This document shows, piece after piece, positions 16,695 to 25,637 of a stretch of DNA of 64,000 nucleotides; the first letter of the stretch is position 1; each line of letters begins with the position of its first letter. The DNA lies in contig JBJMIG010000099.1 in assembly GCA_045806965.1 (NCBI GenBank), forward strand, positions 115,097 through 179,096, in the 5' to 3' direction. The notes under the pieces were generated by a model that was given only the letters and a program-made list of their open reading frames with translations, was not told the origin of the DNA and did not search any database. This DNA is from DASYTH01 sp045806965 (GTDB taxonomy: Bacteria; Actinomycetota; Actinomycetes; Mycobacteriales; Pseudonocardiaceae). A program made the position numbers and the translations under genes.

Positions 16695-19496
16695 GTGGAG
16701 TTCAGAGTCCTCGGCAGCGTCGAGGCACTGGTCGGGGGCGCGCACATCGAGTTGGGGTCGGCCCGGCAGCGCTGCGTCCTGGCGACCCTGCTCGTCGACG
16801 CCAACCAGGTCGTGCCGGCCGAGGCGTTGGTCGACCGGGTGTGGGGTGAGCACGTGCCGCACCAGGCGCGGGCCACGCTGCGCACCTACCTGTCCCGGCT
16901 GCGCCAGGCCCTTGCCGGCGCGTCCGGCTTCGCCATCGGCCGGCGGGCCGGCGGCTACGTGCTCACCGTGCCAGAGGCAGCGGTGGACCTGCACCGATTC
17001 CAGTCGCTCGCCGCGGCGGCGGCTGCCGCACCGTCGGACGCCGAGGCCGTCGCCCTGCTCGACGACGCGCTCGCGCAGTGGCGCGGAGAGGCGTTCGCCG
17101 GCCTGGATTCGCCCTGGGTGGCCGCGGAGCGCGGCGTGCTCGACGCCGAGCGGGCCGTCGCCGAGCTGGATCGCACCGATCGGCGGTTGCGCCTGGGCCA
17201 GCACGCCGCCCTGGTGCCCGAGCTGATCGCGCGCACGGCGCAGCGGCCGCTGGACGAGCGGGTGGCCGGCCAGCTCATGCTCGCCCTGTTCCGCAGTGGC
17301 CGCCCGGCCGACGCGTTGAACCACTACCACCAGCTCCGGGCCCGACTGGCCGAACAGTTGGGCACCGATCCCGGCCCGGAACTCAATGCGCTGTACTGCC
17401 AACTACTCGGCGGCGGCGCCGCCCCGCACGCGCCGGAATCCGGCCTGGTGGCACCGGATGACCGGGCCGGGCCGGCGCCCGCGCTGTTGCCGACCGGGGT
17501 GCGCGGGTTCGCCGGCCGGAGCGTCCAGCTCAGCCGGCTGGACGCCGTCCTGACCCCGGCCGGCGGCGAGCCGAACGCGGTGATCATCTCCGCGGTGTCC
17601 GGCACTGGCGGAGTGGGCAAGACGGCCCTTGCCGTGCACTGGGCGCGCCGGGTCGCCAGCCAGTTCCCGGACGGCCAACTCTATGTCAACCTCCGCGGGT
17701 TCGACCCCCGGGAACCCGCCATGCCGGCCGAACAGGCGCTGCGCACGTTGCTCGAGGCGCTCGGCCTCGCCCCGCAGAGCGTCCCGACCGCCCGGGACGC
17801 ACAGATGACGATGCTGCGCGGCCTGCTGTCCGGCAAGCGGATGCTGATCCTGCTGGACAATGCCCGCGACGCCGACCAGGTCCGGCCGCTGCTGCCCGAG
17901 GCCCCCGGCTGCCTGGTCGTGGTGACCAGCCGCGACCAGCTGACCGGTTTGGTGGTGGCCGAGGGCGCCCACCTGGTCATGCTGGACGTGCTGTCCGTCG
18001 CGGAGGCGCGGGAGATGTTGGCCGCGCGGGTCGGGAGGGACCGGGCCGACGCCGAGCCGGCGGCGATCGACGAGCTGATCGCCCTGTGCGCGCGGCTGCC
18101 GCTGGCACTGGCGATCGTGGCCGCGCGGGCCGCCGCCACCCCCGAGTTGCCGCTCGCGACGCTGGCCAGGGCGCTGCGGGCGACCGGCGCGCACCTGGAC
18201 GCCTTCGCCGGAGCGGACCCCTCGGTCGACGTGCGGGCCGTGATCTCCTGGTCGTACCAGACGCTGGGCGAGCCGGCCCGCCGCCTGTTCCGGCTGCTCG
18301 GCCTGCATCACGGTCCTGGGCTCGCCGCGGCGGCCGCGGCCAGTCTCGCCGCGATGCCGGTCTCCGAGGCGCGTGACCTGCTGGCCGAGCTGACCGGGAT
18401 CAACCTGCTGGTCGAGCCGGTGCCCGGTCGCTACACCTTCCACGACCTGCTGCGCGCCTACGCCATCGAGTTGGTCGAACGGGACGAGAGCGCGGACGCC
18501 CGCCAGGCCGCGCGATTTCGGCTCTTCGACCACTACCTGCACACCTCTGCCGCGGCCGCGGTGCGGCTACACCCGCACCGGACCCAGTTCCCACTCGACC
18601 CGCCCCGGCCCGGCGCGATCGTCGGCGAGATCTCCAACCTCGACGAGGCACTGCGCTGGTACACCACCGAGCACGCGGTGCTGCTGGCCTCGATCAAGCG
18701 TTGCGTCGCCGAGGCCGCCGACGCGCACGCCTGGCGGCTGGTCGTCTCCCTCACCGAGTACTTCGACCGGCGCGCTCACCTGGAGGAGCAGGCGGCCAAC
18801 TACCGGATCGCGCTGGCAGCCGCCGAGCGCATCGGCGAGCTGACCGGGCAGGCACACGTACACCGCTGCCTCGGCCGCACCTTCGCCCAACTAGCCAGCT
18901 TCGACACGGCCCGCGCCCACTTCGAGCGGGCCCTGGAGCTCTACGCGGAGCTGGGCGACCTGAGCGGCCAGGCCAACGTCCAGCACAACCTGGGCTGGAC
19001 CGCCGAGCTGGACGGCCGCAACGACGACTCCCTGCATCACGATCGGCTCGCGCACGACCTCTACCTCGCCGCCGGCGACCGCGTGGGGCAGGCCAGGACG
19101 CTCAACGCGATCGGCTGGTCGCAATGCCTGCTCGGCGACTACGAGCGAGCCGTCGAGTGCTGTGAACAGGCCCTGACGCTCAACCAGGAGCTCGGCGACC
19201 GGCCGGGCGAGTCGGCCACCTGGGACAGCATCGGCTACGCCAACCACCACCTCGGGCGCTATCGCCAGGCCCTGGCCAGCTACCAGCGCTCGCTGGACCT
19301 CCTCCGCGACCTCGGGGACCGGGACAACGAAGCCGACGTGCTCTCCCACGTCGGCGACACCCACCTCGCCGCCGGCGACACCTCGGCCGCCGCCGCCGCG
19401 TGGCGGAGCGCCCTGGAGATCCTCCACGAACTGGGTCACCCCGACGCCAACCGGATGCACGCCCGGCTCGCCGAACTGGCCGAGCACACCGGCTGA
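16695..19496 (+). CDS. AfsR/SARP-family transcriptional regulator with NB-ARC and TPR domains
   Basis: A 933-residue cytosolic regulator. Domains in order: OmpR-like winged helix (about 1-95, FRVLGSVEALVGG and LRTYLSRLRQAL), bacterial transcriptional activation domain (about 100-245, VDLHRFQSLA and QLMLALFRSGRPADALNHYHQLR), NB-ARC ATPase (about 260-560, Walker A GTGGVGKTALAVHWA near 302), then TPR repeats from about 700 to the end. Such proteins switch on secondary-metabolite or stress genes through ATP-driven, partner-sensing conformational change. GTG at 16695 gives MEFRVLGS; no ribosome site is obvious, so a leaderless transcript is possible. No biosynthetic cluster is adjacent, so its targets are unknown. 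Confidence 0.92.
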   Translation: MEFRVLGSVEALVGGAHIELGSARQRCVLATLLVDANQVVPAEALVDRVWGEHVPHQARATLRTYLSRLRQALAGASGFAIGRRAGGYVLTVPEAAVDLHRFQSLAAAAAAAPSDAEAVALLDDALAQWRGEAFAGLDSPWVAAERGVLDAERAVAELDRTDRRLRLGQHAALVPELIARTAQRPLDERVAGQLMLALFRSGRPADALNHYHQLRARLAEQLGTDPGPELNALYCQLLGGGAAPHAPESGLVAPDDRAGPAPALLPTGVRGFAGRSVQLSRLDAVLTPAGGEPNAVIISAVSGTGGVGKTALAVHWARRVASQFPDGQLYVNLRGFDPREPAMPAEQALRTLLEALGLAPQSVPTARDAQMTMLRGLLSGKRMLILLDNARDADQVRPLLPEAPGCLVVVTSRDQLTGLVVAEGAHLVMLDVLSVAEAREMLAARVGRDRADAEPAAIDELIALCARLPLALAIVAARAAATPELPLATLARALRATGAHLDAFAGADPSVDVRAVISWSYQTLGEPARRLFRLLGLHHGPGLAAAAAASLAAMPVSEARDLLAELTGINLLVEPVPGRYTFHDLLRAYAIELVERDESADARQAARFRLFDHYLHTSAAAAVRLHPHRTQFPLDPPRPGAIVGEISNLDEALRWYTTEHAVLLASIKRCVAEAADAHAWRLVVSLTEYFDRRAHLEEQAANYRIALAAAERIGELTGQAHVHRCLGRTFAQLASFDTARAHFERALELYAELGDLSGQANVQHNLGWTAELDGRNDDSLHHDRLAHDLYLAAGDRVGQARTLNAIGWSQCLLGDYERAVECCEQALTLNQELGDRPGESATWDSIGYANHHLGRYRQALASYQRSLDLLRDLGDRDNEADVLSHVGDTHLAAGDTSAAAAAWRSALEILHELGHPDANRMHARLAELAEHTG

Positions 19497-19637
19497 GCAC
19501 CGCTCAAACCGAGCGCGTCCGCGGCTCCGGCCTGGCGGCCGACCACCGACTTCAGTGAGTGCGGCGAACAGTCGAGCCGGTCATCGACGAACATTTGTCC
19601 AAGACGGATTGTCGGCAGCTCACGCATCGTCTCCCGC

Positions 19638-20012
19638 ATGCGTGAACACGACGTTGAGCACTCGCCTCGAATGCACGTGGTCCACGATGGCTCGCCGCAG
19701 GCGCCGCCGCTGTTGCTCATCCACGGATCGGGGGCCTCGGGCCGCTCCTGGAGCCCTGTGGTTCCGGCACTCGCCGCCCACCATCACCTCATCCGAGTCG
19801 ACCTCCCGGGCTGCGCCAAGTCCCCACCCGCACGGTCCTACGACGTGCCCGTTCAGGCGGGCCGGTTGGCAGCGCTACTCGACGGCCTCGGCCTTGGTCA
19901 GGTCGTCGTGGTCGGGCACTCCAGCGGGGCGCGCCGTGGTGTCACCCTCGATCCAGATCACCCGTGCTCCGCCCGGCTTGGATCTGGTGCTGCGTCATGC
20001 AACGTTGGGTAG
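19638..20012 (+). pseudogene. Alpha/beta hydrolase truncated just after the nucleophile elbow
   Basis: The 124-codon ORF begins normally (MHVVHDGSPQAPPLLLIHGSGASGRSW, then HHHLIRVDLPGCAKS) and reaches the elbow VVVVGHSSGA. It then turns into sequence unrelated to the fold and stops. The acid and histidine of the triad are missing and are not found in another frame downstream. It is most simply the N-terminal half of a deleted hydrolase gene. An inverted repeat TCACGCAT/ATGCGTGA (19620-19627/19638-19645) overlaps its ATG. Confidence 0.7.
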
Positions 20013-20333
20013 GTAATCGGGTCGGCGGATTTGGACAGCAACCGAAGGCGAGTGGACACGTGAGACCCGCTTCACGGCGGTTGCCGGCCGTTGGGAATCC
20101 GATCTCGCCCGCGGGGTCGCGCACGGCGCGATGTCAGCCGGCACACAGCGTAGCTAATCTGTCGTTCCTCAAGAATGCACTACGTCAAGAGGCGTTCACG
20201 CAACAAGAAGACCGCCGCCGCCCTCGACTTGATCAAGCCGACCAAGGAAGCCGATAGGTTACTGCAGGAAACGCAGACCCGGCGACCGCACCGCTCCCAG
20301 AGCAGCATTCCAGGCCATCTGACCTGGGTTTTG
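20013..20333. other. Non-coding stretch between the hydrolase remnant and tRNA-Asn
   Basis: No ORF here has coding-type codon use. The lower-GC segment 20130-20270 looks like residue of the deletion that truncated the hydrolase, or of an old insertion next to the tRNA. I see no transposase or integrase motif. Confidence 0.35.
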
Positions 20334-20406
<73 letters not shown>

Positions 20407-20414
20407 AAGGGGGC

Positions 20415-20442
20415 GCTCCTGCCGGGCGAGCCCGGCGGGAGC
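20415..20442. repeat. GC-rich hairpin upstream of tRNA-Asn
   Basis: GCTCCTGCCGGG (20415-20426) and CCCGGCGGGAGC (20431-20442) pair with a single mismatch around a CGAG loop. It lies in the divergent gap between tRNA-Asn and the YtxH-like gene. It may be a 5' leader structure of the pre-tRNA or a barrier between the two transcripts. Confidence 0.55.
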
Positions 20443-20540
20443 CAACTCTAGCCTATCGGGCCCGCGACTACGCGGCGGTACCGGCGGGGGTGAGGGAGGA
20501 TGGAGACTGAGAGCACGGGGTGCGACCTCAGGAGGACGGG

Positions 20541-20783
20541 ATGAAGGCGTTCTTGATGGGTGCGGCGGTGGGATACGTGCTGGGGGCCAAGGCCGGGCGG
20601 GGACGCTACGAGCAGATCATGCGCACCTACCGCCGGATCGCCGATCACCCTGCGGTGCAGGGAGCCGCCGGCATCGCTCGGGCGAAGATCGGTGAGAAGA
20701 CCGGTTTCGGCCGCACCGGCCGGGCCGACCACAACGGGCAGCGGGACACCACCGAGTCCCCGGGCTACCAGCGGCGGACCTAG
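20541..20783 (+). CDS. Small YtxH-like membrane-associated protein
   Basis: The 80-residue protein starts MKAFLMGAAVGYVLGAKAGRGRYEQI, one short glycine-rich hydrophobic segment followed by a basic turn. It continues with MRTYRRIADHPAVQGAAGIARAKIGEK and ends in a polar tail. This is the common small actinobacterial YtxH-type architecture, a membrane-anchored protein of unknown function. AGGAGG sits 6 nt before the ATG. Confidence 0.75.
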   Translation: MKAFLMGAAVGYVLGAKAGRGRYEQIMRTYRRIADHPAVQGAAGIARAKIGEKTGFGRTGRADHNGQRDTTESPGYQRRT

Positions 20784-20814
20784 ACCGGGCCTGCCACCCC
20801 ACCGGCTGGCCGGA

Positions 20815-21582
20815 TCAGATCGGCGTGCGGGCGACGGCGAAGACCCGGCGGAACGGGAACCAGGTGGTGCCGTCCGGGCGTCGCGGGTAGGCGGCGCGCA
20901 GCCGGGGGGCCAGGTCGGTACGGAATTCAGCCCACTGGGCGTCGGTCAGTGTTGACCTGATCGGGCGCAGGGCGGTACCGGTGATCCACTCCAACACGGC
21001 GTCGGGACCGGTCAACTCCTGGAGGTACGTGGTCTCCCAGGCGTCCACGGTGCAACCCGCGTCGGACAGCGCCGCCGCGTAGCCGGCCGGGTCCAGCACC
21101 GCGTCCTCGTCGCGCAGGCCGGCCGGGGCGAGCAGTTCGCGCCAGGTGGGCGACGCGGCCAGCGCGCGGGTCTCCACGTGCGATGGCGCGGAGAAGTTGC
21201 CCGGCACCTGCATCGCCAGCCAGCCGCCCGGCGGCAGCGCCGCCACCCACCCGCGGAGCAGGTCGACGTGCCCGGGCACCCATTGCAGGACGGCGTTGCA
21301 CACTGCGACGTCGGTGTCCGGCGCCGGCTGCCAGGTGCGGACATCACCGACGGACGCGTCCAGCCCCCGCTCCCGTGCCGAGGCGACCATCTCGGGCGAG
21401 GAGTCGAACGCCTCGATGACGGCCCCCGGCCAGCGTTGGGCCAACACCGCCGTGAGGTGGCCGGGGCCGCAGCCGAGGTCGACCGCGCGGCGCGGGGCCT
21501 CGGCCGGCACCCGGGCCAGCAGCTCGCCGAACGGGCGCGACCGGTGGTCGTCGAACAGCAGGTACTTGCCCGGATCCCACAT
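20815..21582 (-). CDS. tam: Trans-aconitate 2-methyltransferase
   Basis: The 255-residue SAM-dependent enzyme methylates trans-aconitate, a spontaneous by-product that inhibits aconitase. MWDPGKYLLFDDHRSRPFGELLARV is the characteristic Tam start. The SAM-binding motif AVDLGCGPGHLTAVLAQRWP, followed by IEAFDSSPEMV and the CNAVLQWVPGH loop, completes the Rossmann signature. ATG at 21582 has AGGAG at 5-nt spacing; the GTG just before it is too close. A 26-bp perfect palindrome lies 10 bp upstream of the start, so a dimeric repressor of the TetR type probably controls it. Confidence 0.9.
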   Translation of the reverse strand: MWDPGKYLLFDDHRSRPFGELLARVPAEAPRRAVDLGCGPGHLTAVLAQRWPGAVIEAFDSSPEMVASARERGLDASVGDVRTWQPAPDTDVAVCNAVLQWVPGHVDLLRGWVAALPPGGWLAMQVPGNFSAPSHVETRALAASPTWRELLAPAGLRDEDAVLDPAGYAAALSDAGCTVDAWETTYLQELTGPDAVLEWITGTALRPIRSTLTDAQWAEFRTDLAPRLRAAYPRRPDGTTWFPFRRVFAVARTPI

Positions 21583-21591
21583 CACGACTCC

Positions 21592-21617
21592 TAGTAAACC
21601 GTACGTACGGTTTACTA
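21592..21617. promoter_or_regulatory. 26-bp perfect palindrome, probable TetR-type operator of tam
   Basis: The half-site TAGTAAACCGTAC (21592-21604) is followed at once by its exact reverse complement (21605-21617). The core AAACCGTACGTACGGTTT resembles TetR-family operators. It fills most of the 45-bp gap between tam and the upstream minus-strand gene, overlapping where the tam promoter must be. No TetR gene is next to it. Confidence 0.75.
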
Positions 21618-21627
21618 TAGTCGGGGA

Positions 21628-22170
21628 TCAGTCGAGCGGCTCCGGTTCGTCGGCGGGCACCTGCCGAAGCCGCGCGGCAACCTCGGCCGCGAGCCGCCGC
21701 ACCGTCGCATCATCGGTCCCCGGGTCGGCGCGGACCTGAAGCACGATGCCGTCCGCACCGGGCACCTTGCGCTGCACGAACCAGGCGCCGCCGCCGGGCA
21801 GCTCGCGATGGTGCCGAGAGCGGATCGAGCCGGTGATGCGCGCGTGCACCACCCGGGGCAATGCGCCCGGACGCGCCAGCCCGAACCGGCGCGTCGGCTG
21901 ATCGGCGATCAGCACCGCATCGCCCGCGCTGCCGCTCTCCGCCGCCTCGATCACCGACAGCGTGCCGCCCGCCCAGGTCGCCTTGCTGATCAGGTGCCAT
22001 CCCACCCGCCGCGCACCGGCGCCGGACGGCAGCCACAGCCCGAGCGAGGTGGCCATCAGGTGCCCGCCGTCGCGGACCTCGGCCACCGCGAGCACATTCT
22101 CCTCCGGCGCCAGGTCGGCGTAACCCGGCGGCACACCGGGTCCGAGTAACCGGCGCAGCCAGCCGATCAC
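21628..22170 (-). CDS. Conserved actinobacterial hypothetical protein downstream of dnaG
   Basis: The 180-residue soluble protein begins MIGWLRRLLGPGVPPGYADLAPEENVLAVAEV and includes WLPSGAGARRVGWHLISKATW and GGGAWFVQRKVPGADG. No catalytic motif is clear. The ATG overlaps the dnaG stop by four bases (ATGA), so it is translationally coupled to primase. Homologues beside dnaG are known in other actinomycetes only as hypothetical proteins. Confidence 0.75.
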   Translation of the reverse strand: MIGWLRRLLGPGVPPGYADLAPEENVLAVAEVRDGGHLMATSLGLWLPSGAGARRVGWHLISKATWAGGTLSVIEAAESGSAGDAVLIADQPTRRFGLARPGALPRVVHARITGSIRSRHHRELPGGGAWFVQRKVPGADGIVLQVRADPGTDDATVRRLAAEVAARLRQVPADEPEPLD

Positions 22171-24071
22171 GCCAGCCCCCCGGTCGCCTGCTCCCCCAAC
22201 GCCTTGCGGTACTGCTCCAACGCCACCAGATCGCCGAACAGCGCGCGGTAGTCGTCGGCCTCCTCCACCGGGTTCAGCCGCTGAAGCTTGGACTTCAGCT
22301 CCGCGATCTGCCCGCCGACCACGCTCTCCAGCAGCCGGGAGACCAGGCTGCTGACGTAACGCGCGTCCAGCTCCTCCTTGTGGTGCATCGGTTCCACCGC
22401 GAGCTCGGTGACCAGTGACCGGACCGTCTGATGTGGACAGTTACGGCCGGCGGCCTCAACCAGCGCGGGTCCGGACAGCCCGGACGACGTGCCGCCGACC
22501 GCAAGCAGCGCCTCGTACAACTCCCGGTACGCCGGGTGGGTGAACGCCTCCTTGGGCACCGAGCTGTCGTAGTACGGCCCGGCGAGCGACGGCGCCTGCA
22601 ACGCCGCCTTCAACGCCTCGCGCTGCACCCACAGCCGGGGGTCGTTGCGCTGCGGACGCGGCGGCCCGTCCACATCGACCACGAGCGCGCCCTGGTTCGG
22701 GTTGGCCGCGCGGGTCCGGCGGGCCGGCGCCGCCGAACCGCCGCCCGCGGTCTCCCGGACCCGGCGCACCACGGTCTGGATGTCCTCCCAGCCGACCCAG
22801 CCGGCAAGCTGGCGCGCGTACTCGTCGCGCAGCGCCTCCTCCTTGATCTTGGCGACCATCGGCACCGCCCGGCGCAGCGCCTCCACCCGGCCCTCCGCGG
22901 TCTCCAGGTCGTGCGTGCCGAGCTCGGACCGAATCCAGAACTCAATGGACCGCTGCCGGCGCGCCACCAGGTCCTTCACCGCAAGGTCGCCCTTGGCCTG
23001 ACGCAGCTCACACGGGTCCATGCCGCCGGGGGCGACCGCGATGAACGTCTGGGTGGCGAACCGCTGGTCCTCCTCGAACGCCCGCATCGCCGCCTTGCGC
23101 CCCGCCTCGTCGCCGTCGAAGGTGAAGATCACCTCGCCGCGGAAGAACGAGTCGTCCATCAACAGCCGGCGCAGCACCGAGATGTGATCGGTCCCGAACG
23201 CCGTGCCGCAGGTCGCCACGGCGGTGGGCACGCCGGACAGGTGCATGGCCATCACGTCGGTGTACCCCTCGACCACAACCACCTGGTGCCGCCGGGAAAT
23301 CTCCCGCTTGGCCAGGTCCAGCCCGAACAACACCTGGGACTTCTTGTAGATCGGGCTCTCGCTGGTGTTGAGGTACTTGGCTTCGATCTGGTCGTCGTCG
23401 AACAACCGGCGCGCGCCGAAGCCGACCACGTCCCCGCCGAGGTCCCTGATCGGCCAGAGCAGCCGGCGGTGGAACCGGTCGATCGGCCCCTGCCGGCCCT
23501 CCCTCGCCAGCTGCGCCTTGTACAGCTCGTTCAGCTCGAAGCCGCGCCCCAGCAGGTGTTTCGTCAGCTTGTCCCAGCCGGCCGGGGCGAACCCGCAGCC
23601 GTATGTGGCGGCCGAGGCGGCGTCGAAGCCGCGCTCCTTGAGGAAGTCCCGCGCCTTGGCCGCCTCCGGGGTGCGCAACTGCTCGGCGTAGAACTCCGCC
23701 GCGGCGCGGTGCGCGTCCAGCAACCGGGTCCGGCTGCCTCGGTCGCGCTGGATGGTCACGCCGCCGCCCTCGTAGGTCAGCGCGAGGCCCACCCGGTCGG
23801 CCAGCCGCTCCACCGCCTCGATGAAGCTGAGATGATCGATCTTCATCACGAAGGCGATCACGTCGCCGCCCTCGCCGCAGCCGAAGCAGTGGAAGGTGCC
23901 GTGCGTCGAGCGCACGTTGAACGACGGCGTCTTCTCGTCGTGGAACGGGCACAGGCCCTTCAGCGCGCCCCCGCCGGCCCGGCGCAGTGCCACGTACTCG
24001 CCGACCACCTCGTCGATCCGGTTGCGCTCCCGCACCTGCGCGATGTCGCTTTCCCGGATTCGTCCCGCCAC
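22167..24071 (-). CDS. dnaG: DNA primase
   Basis: The 634-residue primase makes RNA primers for replication with the DnaB helicase. The CHC2 zinc finger (CPFHDEKTPSF, then FHCFGCGEGGDVI) is followed by the RNA polymerase core with TOPRIM motif VVVEGYTDVMAM and FTFDGDEAGRKAAMRAF. The C-terminal helicase-interaction domain runs to the end. GTG at 24071 gives MAGRIRESDIAQVRER, the standard actinobacterial start. An upstream in-frame ATG at 24098 would overlap the divergent sigma-factor ATG. The stop overlaps the next gene by 4 nt. In M. tuberculosis dnaG and dgt are also neighbours. Confidence 0.97.
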   Translation of the reverse strand: MAGRIRESDIAQVRERNRIDEVVGEYVALRRAGGGALKGLCPFHDEKTPSFNVRSTHGTFHCFGCGEGGDVIAFVMKIDHLSFIEAVERLADRVGLALTYEGGGVTIQRDRGSRTRLLDAHRAAAEFYAEQLRTPEAAKARDFLKERGFDAASAATYGCGFAPAGWDKLTKHLLGRGFELNELYKAQLAREGRQGPIDRFHRRLLWPIRDLGGDVVGFGARRLFDDDQIEAKYLNTSESPIYKKSQVLFGLDLAKREISRRHQVVVVEGYTDVMAMHLSGVPTAVATCGTAFGTDHISVLRRLLMDDSFFRGEVIFTFDGDEAGRKAAMRAFEEDQRFATQTFIAVAPGGMDPCELRQAKGDLAVKDLVARRQRSIEFWIRSELGTHDLETAEGRVEALRRAVPMVAKIKEEALRDEYARQLAGWVGWEDIQTVVRRVRETAGGGSAAPARRTRAANPNQGALVVDVDGPPRPQRNDPRLWVQREALKAALQAPSLAGPYYDSSVPKEAFTHPAYRELYEALLAVGGTSSGLSGPALVEAAGRNCPHQTVRSLVTELAVEPMHHKEELDARYVSSLVSRLLESVVGGQIAELKSKLQRLNPVEEADDYRALFGDLVALEQYRKALGEQATGGLA

Positions 24072-24096
24072 ACTTGCCAAGTCTAGGCTGGGTGGC

Positions 24097-25020
24097 ATGG
24101 CCGTCCGCGAAGACATCCTGGCCGAGCAGTTCTCCGCGCACCACACCCACCTCATCGGGGTGGCCTACCGGCTGACCGGCACGCTCGCCGACGCCGAGGA
24201 CGCCGTGCAGGAATCCTGGCTGCGACTGTCCGGTTTGGACGACCAGCGCCGCGCGGCGATCCGTGACCTGCGGGGTTGGCTCACCACCGTGGTCGGCCGG
24301 ATCTGCCTCGACCGGCTGCGCTCGGCCGCGGCGCAGCGGGAACGTTACGTCGGCCCGTGGCTGCCCGAGCCGGTGGTCACCCCCTACGGCACGCGGGTCA
24401 GCGATGATCCACTTGAGACGGTGGTTCGCGACGAGGGCGTGCGGATGGCCGCCATGGTCCTGCTCGACCGGCTCACCCCGGAACAGCGCGTGGCCTTCGT
24501 GCTACACGATGCGTTCGGGGTGCCGTTCGCCGAGATCGCCGAGACGCTCGGAGTGTCCGAGGCCGCCGCGCGTCAGCACGCCTCCCGAGGCCGCCGGGCC
24601 GCCGCGGACGCCCCGTCCCCGCCGCGCCTCCCGGTCGAGGAACAGCAGGCGTTCATCGAGCGGTTCATGAAAGCGCTCGCCGAGGGCGACCTCGCCGCGG
24701 TGGTCGGGCTCCTGCATCCGGAGGCGGTCTTCATCGCCGACACCAACGGCAAGGCGCGCAGCTCCCGGAACATCATCACCGGCCCGGACAAGATCGCCCG
24801 GTTCCTGCTCGGCCTGGTCGAGAGCTACGGCCGGCACCGGTTGCTGGCCGGAACACCGGTCATGGTCAACGGCGACGTGGGGATCTTCATGCCGGATTCG
24901 CCGCGCGAAGGCGAGTACCGCGAGGTGACGCAGCGGGTATCCACGTTCGCCATCCGGGACGGCAAACTCGTCGGGTTCTACGACATCGCCAACCCGGACA
25001 AGCTCACCCGGCTGCCCTGA
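24097..25020 (+). CDS. ECF sigma factor of the ECF41 (SigJ-like) group
   Basis: The 307-residue protein has sigma region 2 (HLIGVAYRLTGTLADAEDAVQESWLRL) and region 4 (LTPEQRVAFVLHDAFGVPFAEIAETLGVSEAAARQHASRGRRA). They are joined to a roughly 115-residue SnoaL-like C-terminal domain (ALAEGDLAAVVGLLHPEAVFIADTNGK). This fused domain replaces a separate anti-sigma factor in ECF41 proteins. ECF41 genes typically sit beside and control a carboxymuconolactone decarboxylase, oxidoreductase or epimerase gene, and such a decarboxylase follows convergently here. ATG at 24097 is 7 nt after TAGGCT, which suggests a leaderless mRNA. Confidence 0.92.
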   Translation: MAVREDILAEQFSAHHTHLIGVAYRLTGTLADAEDAVQESWLRLSGLDDQRRAAIRDLRGWLTTVVGRICLDRLRSAAAQRERYVGPWLPEPVVTPYGTRVSDDPLETVVRDEGVRMAAMVLLDRLTPEQRVAFVLHDAFGVPFAEIAETLGVSEAAARQHASRGRRAAADAPSPPRLPVEEQQAFIERFMKALAEGDLAAVVGLLHPEAVFIADTNGKARSSRNIITGPDKIARFLLGLVESYGRHRLLAGTPVMVNGDVGIFMPDSPREGEYREVTQRVSTFAIRDGKLVGFYDIANPDKLTRLP

Positions 25021-25594
25021 CCGCACCCGGCGCAACCGGTACCCGGCACGCCGCGCCCGAGGTGAAACCCTGGTCGGCGATGCCGAGCGCGCTGTTGAAC
25101 CGGGCGCGCTGGTTCTCCAGCGCCACATGGTAGGTCAGCTCGATCACGCCCGCGTCGCCGAACTCCGCGCGCAGCCCGGCAACCTGCTCGTCGGTCACCG
25201 AGACCGGGTTCGTGGTCATGGCATCCGCGTAGGCGATGGCCAGCCGCTCCGGCGCGGTGTAGGCGGGGGAGCTCGCATAGTCGTCGATCTGGCGCAGCCG
25301 CTCGATGTCCAACCCGCCGAGCCGCTGCAGCATGGTGCCGAAATCGACGCACCAGGAGCAGCCGAGCTGTTGAGCGACCCGGTACACGGCCAGCTCCCGG
25401 ACGTTGGCCGGCAGCACCGTCGACCCACGTTGCACGGCCAGTTCGTGCAGACCGCTCGCGGTCAGCAGCTTGCGGTGGTGCGCCGAGACGGTCATCGGCT
25501 CGGGCACCGCCCCGAAGCGGCGCCGGGCGAACCGGTACATCAGGCGCAGCAGCGGGCCGGCCTCCGCGGTGGTCACTGCGGCGATCCTGGGCAT
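25004..25594 (-). CDS. Carboxymuconolactone decarboxylase (AhpD-like) family protein
   Basis: The 196-residue alpha-helical protein contains LPANVRELAVYRVAQQLGCSWCVDFGTMLQRL. The CSWC pair forms the redox centre seen in AhpD-like members, and ERLAIAYADAMTTNPVSV is also typical. It likely acts as a peroxidatic or reductase-like enzyme. It converges with the ECF41 sigma gene and the last 17 bp of each overlap. In ECF41 loci the partner is usually the sigma factor's own target, so transcription from an ECF41 promoter is inferred. ATG at 25594 has AGGAGGAG upstream. Confidence 0.85.
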   Translation of the reverse strand: MPRIAAVTTAEAGPLLRLMYRFARRRFGAVPEPMTVSAHHRKLLTASGLHELAVQRGSTVLPANVRELAVYRVAQQLGCSWCVDFGTMLQRLGGLDIERLRQIDDYASSPAYTAPERLAIAYADAMTTNPVSVTDEQVAGLRAEFGDAGVIELTYHVALENQRARFNSALGIADQGFTSGAACRVPVAPGAVRAAG

Positions 25595-25637
25595 GGTCTC
25601 CTCCTTCTGGCGAAGCTCGTCGAGGAGAGGACGAGGT

